64,000 bases of DNA, taken from NCBI GenBank assembly GCA_034766995.1, contig CM068313.1, forward strand, positions 31,846,825 through 31,910,824, in the 5' to 3' direction. The stretch comes from Acanthacorydalis orientalis. Taxonomy: Eukaryota > Arthropoda > Insecta > Megaloptera > Corydalidae. The notes below the pieces were generated by a model. It made no database searches. It had not been told where the DNA came from and worked only from the letters and a program-made list of their open reading frames with translations. The position numbers were made by a program, and so were the translations under genes. Below, one piece after another: positions 15,126 to 28,081 of this stretch (positions within the stretch are counted from its first letter, which is position 1; the number at the start of each line of letters is the position of its first letter).

Positions 15126-16217
15126 CATATTCATGTTTCTATATGTAAATGTACCTTTCAATTTATCATTTTCAACACATAAAGTAATTGTTCTGTGCAA
15201 ATCCTATAGAAAGCATGAGTTCTTTCCTCTATTATCTATTTCAACATTCGTCATCTTTAAGCTCTATTTAACGAAAGGATTTCACACATATCCTACAATA
15301 TTCACAGAAAAAAATTAATAAGACACTTAAAAATACACAACAAATATTTCTAATTAACTTTCAGTTAAAAACATTTATTATCATTAAATTTAGTTCCAAA
15401 GGTTCGGAAACTACAAAGTAATAATAAGAAGACTATTCAACGATCAACAAAAGCTTATGCACTAAATTCAGTTCTAAAAATAATGGAAAAGCTATCGAAA
15501 TATTCATAAGTGAGATAAGTTATATATATATATATATATTAAAAAAAATCGTATCGATTATATTTCCCTTCAGCAAACAACTAAACTAGAAAATATGCTG
15601 CAAATAATAGTCTTATCCATAAAGAATCCCTAGCACTAAACAGATTTATTATCAACAGGCTATTATTATAATTGTTATTATTATTAACATTTATCAATTT
15701 ATTTTAAAAAAAATGTAAAAATCGAATATATACATTGTATATCTATATAGATTATATTCAGTCATATCTAGGATATAATAATAATAACAGAATGTCATAG
15801 AAATTTACTTTTTAAATTAAATAATCTTTTCCTTCGACTTTTATCTAAAAAATAAATATCTATTTTATTTTTTCCAGGTTAGAATCCCCAACACGATCTC
15901 TCGAACTCCGAGCACCAATTTCGATTGCCATTGAATCACGAGCAGGTGGAATCACAGCTTCATGTCTAACAGACATGAAGTTAAATTCAGTGGCTGGCGC
16001 GGTTCGTTTAGAAGCTGGAAGTGTTTTAATGCCTGGTCTACCAACTGCACAACGTAGTGCCCACAGAGCTTCATCAGTATCTTCTGATGCTACGTCCAAA
16101 GGGCAACAGCAACCCCAAGATATTTTTCAGTTATGCGTATGCAATGACGGAAAACTGTTCTTAGCTCCTGCGAACGGAATTTGTACAACAGACGATTCTA
16201 GTAGAATGTGTCGGTAA
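3160..16217 (+). CDS. Scgdelta: delta/gamma-sarcoglycan, C-terminal three exons (5' partial)
   Basis: Joined coding exons 3160-3349, 4275-4467 and 15878-16217 (stop TAA), giving 240 residues. Junctions are AG/GT and in frame (phase 0 entry, then phases 1 and 2). In this family, sarcoglycans are single-pass membrane proteins of the dystrophin-glycoprotein complex at the muscle plasma membrane. Seen: the first exon opens [17 protein letters not shown], the juxtamembrane start of the sarcoglycan extracellular domain, and carries an Asn-Leu-Thr glycosylation site. The second holds [12 protein letters not shown] and [11 protein letters not shown]. The third opens [14 protein letters not shown] and ends in the family's cysteine cluster ([23 protein letters not shown]). 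The cytoplasmic tail and transmembrane helix are missing, and I find no exon for them in 1-3159, so they should lie upstream of the window. Delta, gamma and zeta forms cannot be separated here; insects usually have one such gene. The last intron is 11.4 kb and carries a mariner remnant. Confidence 0.93.
3350..4274 (+). other. Sarcoglycan intron (925 bp)
   Basis: Begins GTAAAT and ends TTTTCAG. It contains a compound (CA)n-(TA)n microsatellite at about 3389-3474. Nothing else is recognised. Confidence 0.85.
6246..6820 (+). mobile_element. Internally deleted mariner (Tc1/mariner) element
   Basis: Terminal inverted repeats of about 25 bp at 6246-6270 and 6796-6820 (core TTTGGTAG, then AAAATAATTGCG) differ at about three positions. 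Both are flanked by TA (6244-6245 and 6821-6822), the target duplication typical of mariner. Between them, 6430-6766 encodes the N-terminal helix-turn-helix part of a mariner/SETMAR-like transposase: [20 protein letters not shown] and [14 protein letters not shown] are recognisable. The frame is broken by a one-base shift near 6465 and an in-frame TAA near 6545. The catalytic DDD half is absent, so the copy cannot move by itself. It sits in the last intron of the sarcoglycan gene. Confidence 0.9.
6430..6766 (+). pseudogene. Mariner transposase fragment, DNA-binding domain only
   Basis: Translation of this segment gives the two helix-turn-helix modules of a mariner transposase: an N-terminal HTH with [20 protein letters not shown], then ERGRS-type linker residues and the second HTH ending [11 protein letters not shown]. 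It reads from [10 protein letters not shown] in one frame, shifts frame at about 6465, and has one internal stop. The downstream catalytic domain with its three aspartates is missing, because the right terminal repeat follows within about 30 bp. It is non-functional as a transposase. Confidence 0.88.
8796..8872. repeat. Long (TA)n microsatellite
   Basis: Pure TA dinucleotides in the large sarcoglycan intron, followed by an ACGCAC/ACGTG border. Confidence 0.97.
12415..12480. repeat. 66 bp near-perfect inverted repeat (hairpin)
   Basis: Arms 12415-12445 and 12450-12480 are 31 bp each with a 4-base loop and only two mismatches. Each arm carries the core TTGTTCATTGATCAAAAAGT. It lies in the 11.4 kb sarcoglycan intron. 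It could be a tiny foldback transposon relic or a transcribed hairpin; the very short loop argues against a standard microRNA precursor. Confidence 0.8.
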
Positions 16218-16859
16218 CATGGTCTTCTTATTAAGTTTTTTAAAATATTTGATATGTTGATTTAAGTGTTTTATATTGAATTAGATTTAAAATAGAACTG
16301 TTTGTCGTCTTTAAGCTTTCAATATTTATTATTTATTTTTAATGAGAATTTTCTGTCTAAATTTAAATTAAATCTATTTTGACTTTTATAAAAGAAATAA
16401 TTAAATACTTCGTAAATTTATTTTAATTATTTAAACTGGACTTGCTATTATTTTTTTGATAAACGCTTATAATAATAAAAACAAAATATATTACCAAGGT
16501 AAGTGTCATATAGATAAATTTTAAGTATATTTATTTTAAACAAGATTTTAGAAAGAAGTATAGCTAACATTTTATTAAATACTTAGTCTTTTGAAATAAA
16601 AAAATATATTTTTGATAAAATTTCATTATTTGTATACTTTTCTAAAAATTAATTTTTGTTCTAAGAAAACAATTTCATAATCACGTTAAGTTATTATACA
16701 ATATAAAGAAACATACTTAGAGATAAATAATGTAATAAAATGTTATGTTTATTAAATTTTTGTTCTCAATTTAAATAGAACAATATTTTAAAATTTAACA
16801 TTAACATATATGTTTTTTCTTTCTTCATTAAAGAGAACGATTATAATTCCATTAATTTC

Positions 16860-16922
<63 letters not shown>

Positions 16923-17958
16923 GTATATACATATATATATATATATATACGTGTGTGTGCATGTGTGTATATTTTTCATTCAATTTATATTTTTCAGGTC
17001 AAAAAATTGATATATGTTAACAAAAAAACTATTTAATTCATATTTTCTATTTGTTCTAAATATTATTTATAACAAATATTATTTATAAAATTATAATAAA
17101 TCACAATTAATATTATTTTACAAAAACGTATTTTCAATTAAAAACAATAAATATTTGTTAGTATTTTAGTACTTCTTCATTGTTTTCTTTTTATAAAGAG
17201 ATTTAATAATCATTTAGTTTATTAAGATTCTCATCTTACAATAACAGCAATCATGTATTTCATTAAAAAAAATTATAGCAGGAGTACATATTCACTTATA
17301 CGTACTAGTTTAAAAGAGATAAATTCAAGTTCTATTTTAAGTCTAAATAAATCATTAATTTTTACTCGAAATGTTACTTTTCTCTTATTTTATTAAATTT
17401 GTAGTGAAAAGTAAAAAATCAATAAATATTAAATAAGTTAAAAACTTCTAGCAACGAAACTATTCGAAATCAAATTTAATCATCCGTAATAAATATCAGA
17501 TTGAAAAAAATCGTTTATAAAAACCATATATCGCATTTAAAACTAAACACATAGTAGATATAAAACAATGAATACGTATACAAGATATGAGAAGCATATA
17601 AAAAACAATATTTTTTGTACATCTGAACGAAACATAGAACGTGTTATTAATAAAAATACCAAAAAAAATACATACTCTAGTATTACTATTATTATTTCAC
17701 TACATAAATAATTTAAATCGTATCAGCTACCAATAAGATATTTATAAGTTAATAATAAATTAGTCAATAAAATTAATCGGCCTCTTAGGGAATATTATAA
17801 ACATGAAAATATTTAGGCTATTGTTGTGTATCAAATGTTAATAATATAAAATTGTTGTACATAAATGATGGATATATAGAGCCTTTAATAAATCTATGTC
17901 AAAATAATTGTTGTACATACATATCAGTAGAATTGAATAAAAGAATATTAATTCAGAT

Positions 17959-18030
<72 letters not shown>

Positions 18031-18395
18031 ACTTGTGTATTTCTGAGTATATGTTGATGAAGAATGCTTAAGGTAAATCTCTTTACACATGACATTTTTA
18101 TGTAAATATTTCTCTTTGGGAACAACAAATTTTATAATAAATATGTTATGTTAGTATTCAAGCAAATTTAACAAGTACATTTACGTTTTTTTCTTAAAAA
18201 AATATTAAATCTACGATCTAGAAGTACAAATTTAAGGAAATATCTCTTCTTGCTAGTCTAATTGTAAAATTACATAATCTGATTATTAAATTACATAACC
18301 AAACAAATAATGTGATCAATAAATATTATAAAAAAATAAATTCAAAATATGCGTATAAAATTTTTGTTTAATACCGACAAATCCAATAATATATA

Positions 18396-18444
<49 letters not shown>

Positions 18445-20213
18445 CTAGTAATATGAAAATATTTATACATCCTCTTTAACGGAAAATATTTTTTACTTGC
18501 CCCTTTGATTTTTCATCTACAATTCAATTAGAGAATCATACATGTGTAGTAGAATAATTTCGTTAATGCAAATGGTACAAGCTTTACGTTACTCAATTCA
18601 CGAAATTATACCATTTCATTAATTCGGTTTTAAAAAAATAAATCTCTTAATTATAAACGTGACTATTCATGAAAATGAGATCTATTACGTAAATGTATTT
18701 AAAAAAAATAAAATTTTCATCCTTAAAATTTAAAATTTTTCGTAGATATATTGAGGTATTTAAATCCCATATTGGGAAAGCTTGAAATTTATGTATATAT
18801 TGTGTTTTTGGCTTCCAGTTTTTATTTTATTAATTTTATTTTTGAATTGCTCATCAAATATCTATCATTTTTAAAAGAATGAGATGAATATTATACGCTT
18901 TATGGAAAAAACAACATTATTTTTTTACATAAATTACCTTTTTATTATACGAATTTATTTTAAAAATTGATAAATTAATTAATAAATGTTTTATAAATAC
19001 ATATAACAATGTTAACATAAAAATAATATTGAAACTCTTATAAAACGAAATAATTATTAATTTTGGTCATTTTTTAAAATTATTTTTATATCGCAAATAA
19101 ATATATATATATATATAAGAAATCTGAAACAGTAATTGTCATTTGAGCTAATGCAATATAAGGTACAATCTGTGTACAATATGTTTTTGTATCTCGAAAA
19201 TATATATCTCTAAGATTTACCCAAAAAATGTCATGTGTAAGTCAACATTTAGATTTATTACTATTTTAATATTATTCATATTTTCATTTCTCCATTTACA
19301 AGCTCGCGTTTATACCAGTGAACATTAAAATCGATAACGTAATAAAAAAATACAAGAGACAGTTGCGATCTTAAAAAAAGTTTTTTAATAAGAAATACTT
19401 ATTTCGTAACCATAACAAAGTATTGTTTTATGCAATTTTATATTGAAGATTGTGTTGCTAGTATCGATTTGTTTTTTTAGGGTGTAGAGTATTTGTATAC
19501 TTCTTCATTTGAAATATGAATATAAGAATCTGTTACATATTTCTTCCACATTTTTATATCAATATTGTAAAAATATATATATATACATATAAATATATTA
19601 TATTATTATCGTTGTATAAAAAATTTATACATGTTTAGTTTGTAAAATAAAATGTATAATAATATTTTGCTTAATATAGAGCCAAATAATTAATTTAAGT
19701 TTATTTATTTTACTCCACGCTTTTATATTAAAAATGAAATTTCATTTTTAAAAACGTAACATAATTTATTTATATTTCAGAAAATGTCACTTAACAATCC
19801 GATACATCAAATCGCATGAAAAATTTACTTTCAGCTCATAGTATTGATTAAGAAAAAGCGTAAGGTAAGGTTCATTACATTTCTCATTGAAAACATACAG
19901 TTTAAGGTATCTTTATTACCTCTATTTTTATTAATATATATTTAAATTGAATAAATTGCCGTAGTACCTCCATTAATAATAATTACTTATATTTTATTTT
20001 AAAACATATCATAAATACTTTATATAAATTAATTATAGTTATTTATATAAATTATTTAACTATTTTCTAGCAAAAAACATAATTTTTTCACCCGAAATTA
20101 ATAAAAATATTGTGAATTAAGGGATTAAATATCCGAATTTAAATCATAAAATGTGGTTTCATTTATGCATCTCAAGAACATATTTTTGAATCGTATAAAT
20201 AGAAAACGTACTG

Positions 20214-20313
<100 letters not shown>

Positions 20314-20589
20314 GAATATAAATAAATAGATTGTACTCATTCTCTTTTCTATTTTTATACGAGTACCTTAAATAAAATATTGAAAATATAATTTATGATA
20401 AATGATAGTTTTATTTCAAAACTAGCTTACGAGTATTTCACCGAAACTTACTTACCTTAAACTGGCATATTTTCATTATTATTATACTTTGTGTTAAATA
20501 TTAATTTAGAAAAGTTTTTAATATAGTTTATTAATGAAATGAATTCTTATTTTTTTATTTTATTTATTAAAAACGTATGATTATGAATT

Positions 20590-20652
<63 letters not shown>

Positions 20653-20669
20653 TATGTATATATATACAA

Positions 20670-20726
<57 letters not shown>
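20590..20726. repeat. Long imperfect (TA)n microsatellite
   Basis: TA dinucleotides with several CATA, GTATA and CAAATA interruptions. A second array lies at 20216-20310. Confidence 0.96.
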
Positions 20727-20732
<6 letters not shown>

Positions 20733-21153
20733 AATCATGGTTTTAATAATTGTTATTTAAAAAAACCTTTTATTTCGTAATAATAATAATATGTATGGAT
20801 ATTTTTTAGAAAAGCTTTCATTTTTCTTTATTATGTAGTATTTGTTAGTATTTATTAATTCTAAGGGTACTTGTACTCTCACAATAATAAAGATTTAATG
20901 ATAATGGATCTATTCAAATTATCATAAGAATTATAATTAGTCTGTAGAAACATTAAAAATACCAAAATCTATATTTTAAAAAACAATAATATTTTAAATA
21001 ATTAAATTAATATTTTTTAAAAACGTTTCATATTTTTACAGAAATCAAAATCAATAGAACAAAAAATTCTAATTGTGTAACTTCATAATATTAAATTATT
21101 TTATAATTTAATATTTATTTATATAAGTGTTCTTTCATGTACTAATTATTTAA

Positions 21154-21201
<48 letters not shown>

Positions 21202-21695
21202 TCTATTAATAATTAAACCTCATCACTCTTGTTAGTCAAAATGATTAATTATGATTGTTATTCACTTATATTTAAGAAAAGGTTTATAATTCTATTGCGA
21301 AAAATTTTTTTAGAAAATTTATTTATGAAATATAATTACTTATTGGTCTATTGTCCCAAAATAACCCACAAACATACAGCTTCATCTTCTAACTATGATC
21401 TTAGATTATAAATCCCTCAAAATTTGAAAATTATCATCTTATTGTTTCATGGAAACAGCCTCAATAAGTAAATAAAATTAAATAAATATATAATGTTATC
21501 GAAGCTGAAATCATTGTTTTTAAATGAAAAGCTGATCGATAATATATATTAATAACTTGCAAAACATGGAAAAGGAAAATGAAGTATGATATATATCATT
21601 ATATAATTGAGTCTCGAAGTCTCAATAGCAGAACTTTAAACTTTAATAATCAATTTATGTCAAAGATGGAATAAAACATTACATATACAAGTAGG

Positions 21696-21753
<58 letters not shown>

Positions 21754-22576
21754 TACATTAAAACAAACATATATTATTGTGCGCATTACAGACTGTAGAA
21801 CGAACAATAATTTTCCATTCTTCTTTTATTTTGTATTTTATTTTCTACTTTTTTTAGAAATCCCGAGCGAAAGGTAAATTCTGTACAGCTCGAAGCTGTT
21901 TATCACGAACACTTTAACTATCCGTTGTAAATGTTGTAACTGCAGCATGCGATAAATAACACTCTCGTATTGAAGGAAATTGCTTATACCCGTATTCGTG
22001 TTAAGGACTACGCTACAATTTGTCACCTCTGTACACGATCGCAGCAGTGAATTCCGCTTAAGATGCAACCCAGATCGTTCGACCATGAAATTGAACGGTT
22101 ATTGCATGCTTGTATATCACCTGCAATGCCTCAATTAATTGTTGATTAACATACTTTTTTGACGAATTATTTATCTTCGGGTAATCTCTATATTAATGGT
22201 AAAATGATTTGAATACTATGAAACAACGTATATCAGCATTCATAACAATATGGTTACTTATAATTTCTATTATAAATCATCCTTTTTCCTCAAAATAATG
22301 AAAGTCATAAAATGAGTCATACGTAAGTAATCAATGTATACTTTACATATCCGTTAGTTTTATAATAATAACGTTATTACTAAGTTTAATACTTATTTAA
22401 TTTATTAACAAATTAAATTGAAACTAAATAAAGTTGATAAGCAAATCAAGAAATCTTACTATTATAATATTATTAGATAATGATTATTTTTTATAGTTCT
22501 TTTTTATATTTATCATACTTAAATTTTTAATAATCATATTTTCAGATATAAAATATTTATCTAAGTTTTCTACGTG

Positions 22577-22640
<64 letters not shown>

Positions 22641-22987
22641 TTGTATGTGTATATATGTTATGTATATACACACACATTGAAATGATATTATATATCTACT
22701 GAAATGATATTTATTATTATCTCATTGAAATGATATTTATATATTATATCAATTCTACGAAAATAAATTATTATTATGTAATAACTTTTAAGACACTATT
22801 TATTCAAAAAGTACATTAAGTTTATTGGAGATAGTGCATTCAATCATTTCGACATTTTCTAAAATTATTGCAAGGCTTTTATCTATATTGAAGTGATGAA
22901 TATTGACAACTTTTAGATTTCTTCAGTTTTTCTCTACGTATAAAGCTGTACACATGGAAACTCGTTCGATAAATAAAATGAAAATAT

Positions 22988-23059
<72 letters not shown>

Positions 23060-23589
23060 AGAGAGAGAGATAAAAATAATAAGCAGTTTTATATAATGCT
23101 TAAGTTTTATTGAAATATTGATTAATTCCTGAAATTTAAAAATATATTTAACAAAAATTAAAACGAGATCTTTTCATCAAATTAATACTACAAAAACTTC
23201 AACAAATCTTTATATTGATTTTAAAATAAAGATATTTTATTTTGAAAAATGTCTTGTTTTAGGACTGATTTAATATTCCTTAGATATAATTATAAATAAA
23301 CGCAATAAAAACAAATATAAATAAAAAAAGATCTTCTATTTCCCATAGATAATTATATTATTCAAACTTCATTTCATTCAAGATTTTAATTAGAATTAGA
23401 CATACTATAAATAACAACCCATTACCATGTATGAATATCATTTAAATCTAATAAATTAATATGATAGAGATTTATTTTTTTTATTATTATATTATGTTCG
23501 TCTCCGATTTAAAAGTTCATACGGTTTTGATTTACAAACAAAAAGTATTTCATTATAATACATACATATATATATATATACACATATAC

Positions 23590-23625
<36 letters not shown>

Positions 23626-24233
23626 GTATTATAATATTGATTCAACTGATTATACTTGTACTAATTTTCTATTGCGCTCATTAAAATTTAAATTCCTAAT
23701 GAATTTATATTTCTTTATCTCCCATATCAATTTTTTGACACAGTTTACTAATGAAGCAATAATATTTTTATCAATATTCTTCCTAAAAGAGAGACCGAGT
23801 TAATTGAAATGATCTCAATGTAAACACAGATCAACATTTAAAAATAGGATGCAAAGCAAACTCTATCGACATCGTCGTTTACGTTTATTCAAAAGCTCTT
23901 GAGACATTTTTATGCAGCCTGCGTCGTTCTCTCACCTCTGATATAGAATAAAAAGGGCCCATGATTACAATTTGAATAATTTATAGTATGTATGTTTTTC
24001 AATTTAAATTCCTGCGTTTACATTCTTATCAATTACATCCCTTATCGTTTTACTTTCACTTATCTTTTCAAAAATTAATTTAGATATATTTTTTTATATG
24101 GTATATATTTTTTAGTCTTTATTCAAGTAATTATTCATTAATTATTAACTCAATTGAGTTTGTAACGATTGAGGTATTTAATTCATTTTTCAACATTGAA
24201 TCTGTACACAAATTTACTCAACACCTTTTTGGT

Positions 24234-24298
<65 letters not shown>

Positions 24299-25534
24299 GT
24301 GTGTGTATATATTTGTTAACAAATTTGTGTACAGTTATTGACTTCATACTTGTTATCAATCATTTTAAATAAAAAAATGATATTTATTTTTTTAAATATT
24401 TTTGAAAATCTAATCTTATATACAATTAAGTTTTTGTTAGTAAACTTTTACCGTTTCATTTATTTAAATATATTATAATAATTTTTAAAATAAAGAAATC
24501 ATAAAAACAAATACTTAAAATAATATTTTCTCTAAATATTTAAGTATTAAAACTTATTATTATACCCTATAACAATAATTATCATTAACATTTTATCGTT
24601 CTTCTTAATAAGCAAATGAAAATAAATCATATTTTAAAACATACCTTCTTGTTATCTGTTAAAATATCAAGCTTATAGTCTTATGTTTATGTTTCTTGTA
24701 AAGAGTATGTAGATATAAATTGTCGTATAGATTTACATTCTTAATAACGTAACGTTCGTTGAGAACTCACATCACTTTGATTCGAAGCTGCTTACAATCC
24801 CCGTGTAATTTGTATGTATACTGTAAAGAGATATACATATTATAGTCATAAAATTAAAGCAGGGAATACAAGTGGATTTTAATATTTAAATAAACATATA
24901 GTGTATATATAATTATTTGTGATTTCAAGTTAATATAATATTAATCAAAACAAAGTAAGTAATTTATTAATAATTTATAACATTAACTTCTATAAGGCAA
25001 TAGTAACAGTGTTCACTAATTTTATTTTTAACATAAAATATAAGATTATTTTTATGATTCAGTTTTGTTAAAGAAAATATAAAAGCAATCAATTATTAAA
25101 AATGTTATTTGTTTTTTTTTAAAAAAAAATGATGTTTCCTTTTGTCTATAATTTTCATATCAATGCAGTGAAAATATTTTTGGAGGGTATGTTTTTATAC
25201 AATACACTTAGTTCAAATTTAAATTATAAAATTGAAAATAAATTAATAATTTTTAGATTATTTACAAATGTTATAAATAAATTTCAAACAGTCGATATAT
25301 TTTGAGATGGACTACTAAATCTGCTTACTAAAAAAATGTTAATAGCTAACCAAATAGAAGCATATAATGTAAATATATTAAATTGACTTTATGTGTAAAA
25401 TAGAAAATTAGAAAATTAAACTGTTATTTTTAATAAGTTTATTAATATAGATATTTTAGAATTTATTCTAAAAGAAGCGTCATATTTTCTATTGTTTAAT
25501 TATACACAGGAATAATCATAAATGTAAAAATAAG

Positions 25535-25601
<67 letters not shown>

Positions 25602-26824
25602 TTATAAAAAATAATACTTCAACGTCTACAGTAATATTGTTTTGGTAATCTCTGAAAGAAATATTTAATACCTGGATATTCGTAGTAAATTTCCTAACAT
25701 TAAAATTACAATTTTTTCTACATTATGTATTATTTAATATGTAAGCTATAATATAATGTCCAAAATCGTTATTTTAGTGTAATCCACTAACTTATTTTAA
25801 AATCAATAGAAAAAGAAAACAAATTGAAACCACTTAAAACTGTGAAATAATTTTAAGCCTCCATAAAATGAAAACGTCTGTTTCTCGTTTCGTTCAACAT
25901 AATAACTTCTATTGAATGTTTTTCATGTTAAGTCCGCGTAAAAACAGATAATTTTTCTTGGGCATTATTGTTGTAGTTGTTCATTTCATCACTACAACGA
26001 GAGGCAATCGGCTTTTTATAATTGCTGTGCGAGTGACCCGTAGAGTCTTAGCGAACTCGTGACATAGGTATAGGAAAAGAACCCGCGACCCCCAGCTATA
26101 CAAGCTTCTCGCAAGAACATAATTGCTTTTCGTAGGCGAAATGCGTACTTATGTCTTAAACATAAATGTAGACATTATGTGAAAAATGAAACAGACGTAA
26201 GGATTATAATTGTTCAGTTACTTTCTATCTCACTCTGACATTATTCATATATATGTTTTGTGAAAAGCGACGTGCGTCCAATACATTTTATCGGCTTATA
26301 TTTCGGAATGGAAATATGATGCTGTTATTTTTCAATTTATTGTCCTATAAAGAAGATACTCTTTCAATTTCTTTTTGTAACGGTTTTTTATTTTTTATAT
26401 TTTTTATTCGAGACGATCGTCAAGATCATTTTGTCAAGATTTTTTTAGATTTTATATTTTTCTTCCTTACTCTGAATTCGTTTCTAATTTCATTAATTCA
26501 GTTCATCAAATTTTTCATTCAATCAATTAACACATTATTTTTATTTACTTAATAATTACCATCTGTTCATTAATACTACCGGTTAAGTTTTACATAAATC
26601 TATATTAAAAGAGAAAACAACGATGTTGAATATAAAGTGTACACTCGTATCAATAATTGTACATAGAAATCTATACAAACAAATTAACATACTTGTAATG
26701 TTGAAATTAGTGTTATTCTTACATAAATTCTTTAAAAATTCATTGAACTAAGTTGAATGCATACTATTATATCAATAATTCAGTCTACATTACAAAATTT
26801 AACAGTTGATAATTAATTTATTGT

Positions 26825-26995
<171 letters not shown>

Positions 26996-28081
26996 TAATA
27001 TTTTCATCCAAATCCTATATATTTTAAAAAATTTGGTAGACATTGAAAATAGTATTTTAAAAATAAATAAATCTGTATAATAATATTCATAATAAAGAAA
27101 AGACTTCTTTATATTTATTATAGAAAACTCATTTTTCATATTGCAAAATATTTACATCAGAAATAAATACTTAAAAAAATATGCCGTAATAAATTTATTT
27201 CAAGTATATAATAAAAATGAAGAAATATAGCAGATGCAATTAAAAATATATTATGAAATTTATTTTAAAAATATATGTAATAACATTCTAAACATCAATC
27301 TTTTTATTTCCTCATATAAATTTATTATTCCAATATATAACAAAAATAAAAACCTGTCTAAGAAGAACATTTTTAAACAAATCCTTATTCATCTGCATTC
27401 TTTAATGTAATGAAATTAAAAATAAAGATATTCATAAATTTAATTGTTATTAAAATCTTATATCTTATATCTGATTCTATAATATTAATTTTATCTAATA
27501 AAAAAATTAAATTGTAATAAATTAAAATTTTTCGTATACGGTTAGTTTATTTAAAAAAAATGAAATACCTACAAATCTCTTAAACATTAAAAATATGCAT
27601 GACTGCATGCCCACATATACTGTCCATACCGCCTGTTTTAATTTTATCCTGCTGGTGACATCTATTAACTTAAATGAAAACTATAATTTGTCTAGAAACA
27701 AAAATATTCTCGTTTTAATATGTTTTATCAGATCATAACTTTCAGTAACAAAATCATTTAAATCATTAGTTTATATTTTTAATATCAAACAATTTATATA
27801 TTTATATATACACTAAACATTCGGACAAATAAGAATTCTACCATTGATGTTCTGTTTATTTACCATTTATGCTAGAGATCTACTATTTTCTCGACTTATA
27901 CTTCAATAAAACATTACCACTTTTCTGATGAAATAACCTAAATTTTTACAAATGTCAAAGCTATGTCAAAGTACGTTAAAAAGAGTAAAATTATATCGGA
28001 TTATAAAACTTAACAATAGTATAAATCTAAAAGCTTGTAATTAAAAGCCTAAATTGAAATTATAGTAATTTATTAACAAAA

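Larger units (their letters stand above)
4468..15877 (+). other. Sarcoglycan large intron (11.4 kb)
   Basis: Bounded by GTAAAC and TTCCAG. Contents: the mariner remnant (6246-6820), the 66 bp hairpin (12415-12480), a tandem ATTACTGTAA-type repeat (about 9186-9221), and many (TA)n tracts (for example 7799-7863, 8796-8872, 10928-10967, 13419-13459, 15022-15118). Two more balanced islands lie at about 7230-7520 and 11410-11830. No coding exon is recognised. Confidence 0.8.

Noticed and set aside
15860..16099. 79-residue minus-strand frame
   Set aside because: Antisense shadow of the last sarcoglycan exon.
21838..22086. 82-residue minus-strand frame
   Set aside because: No similarity to a known family, no splice partners or promoter identified; kept only as a possible conserved island.
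26253..26552. 99-residue Phe/Leu-rich frame
   Set aside because: Arises from a T-rich stretch; hydrophobic composition is expected from poly-T codons and there is no membrane-protein pattern.
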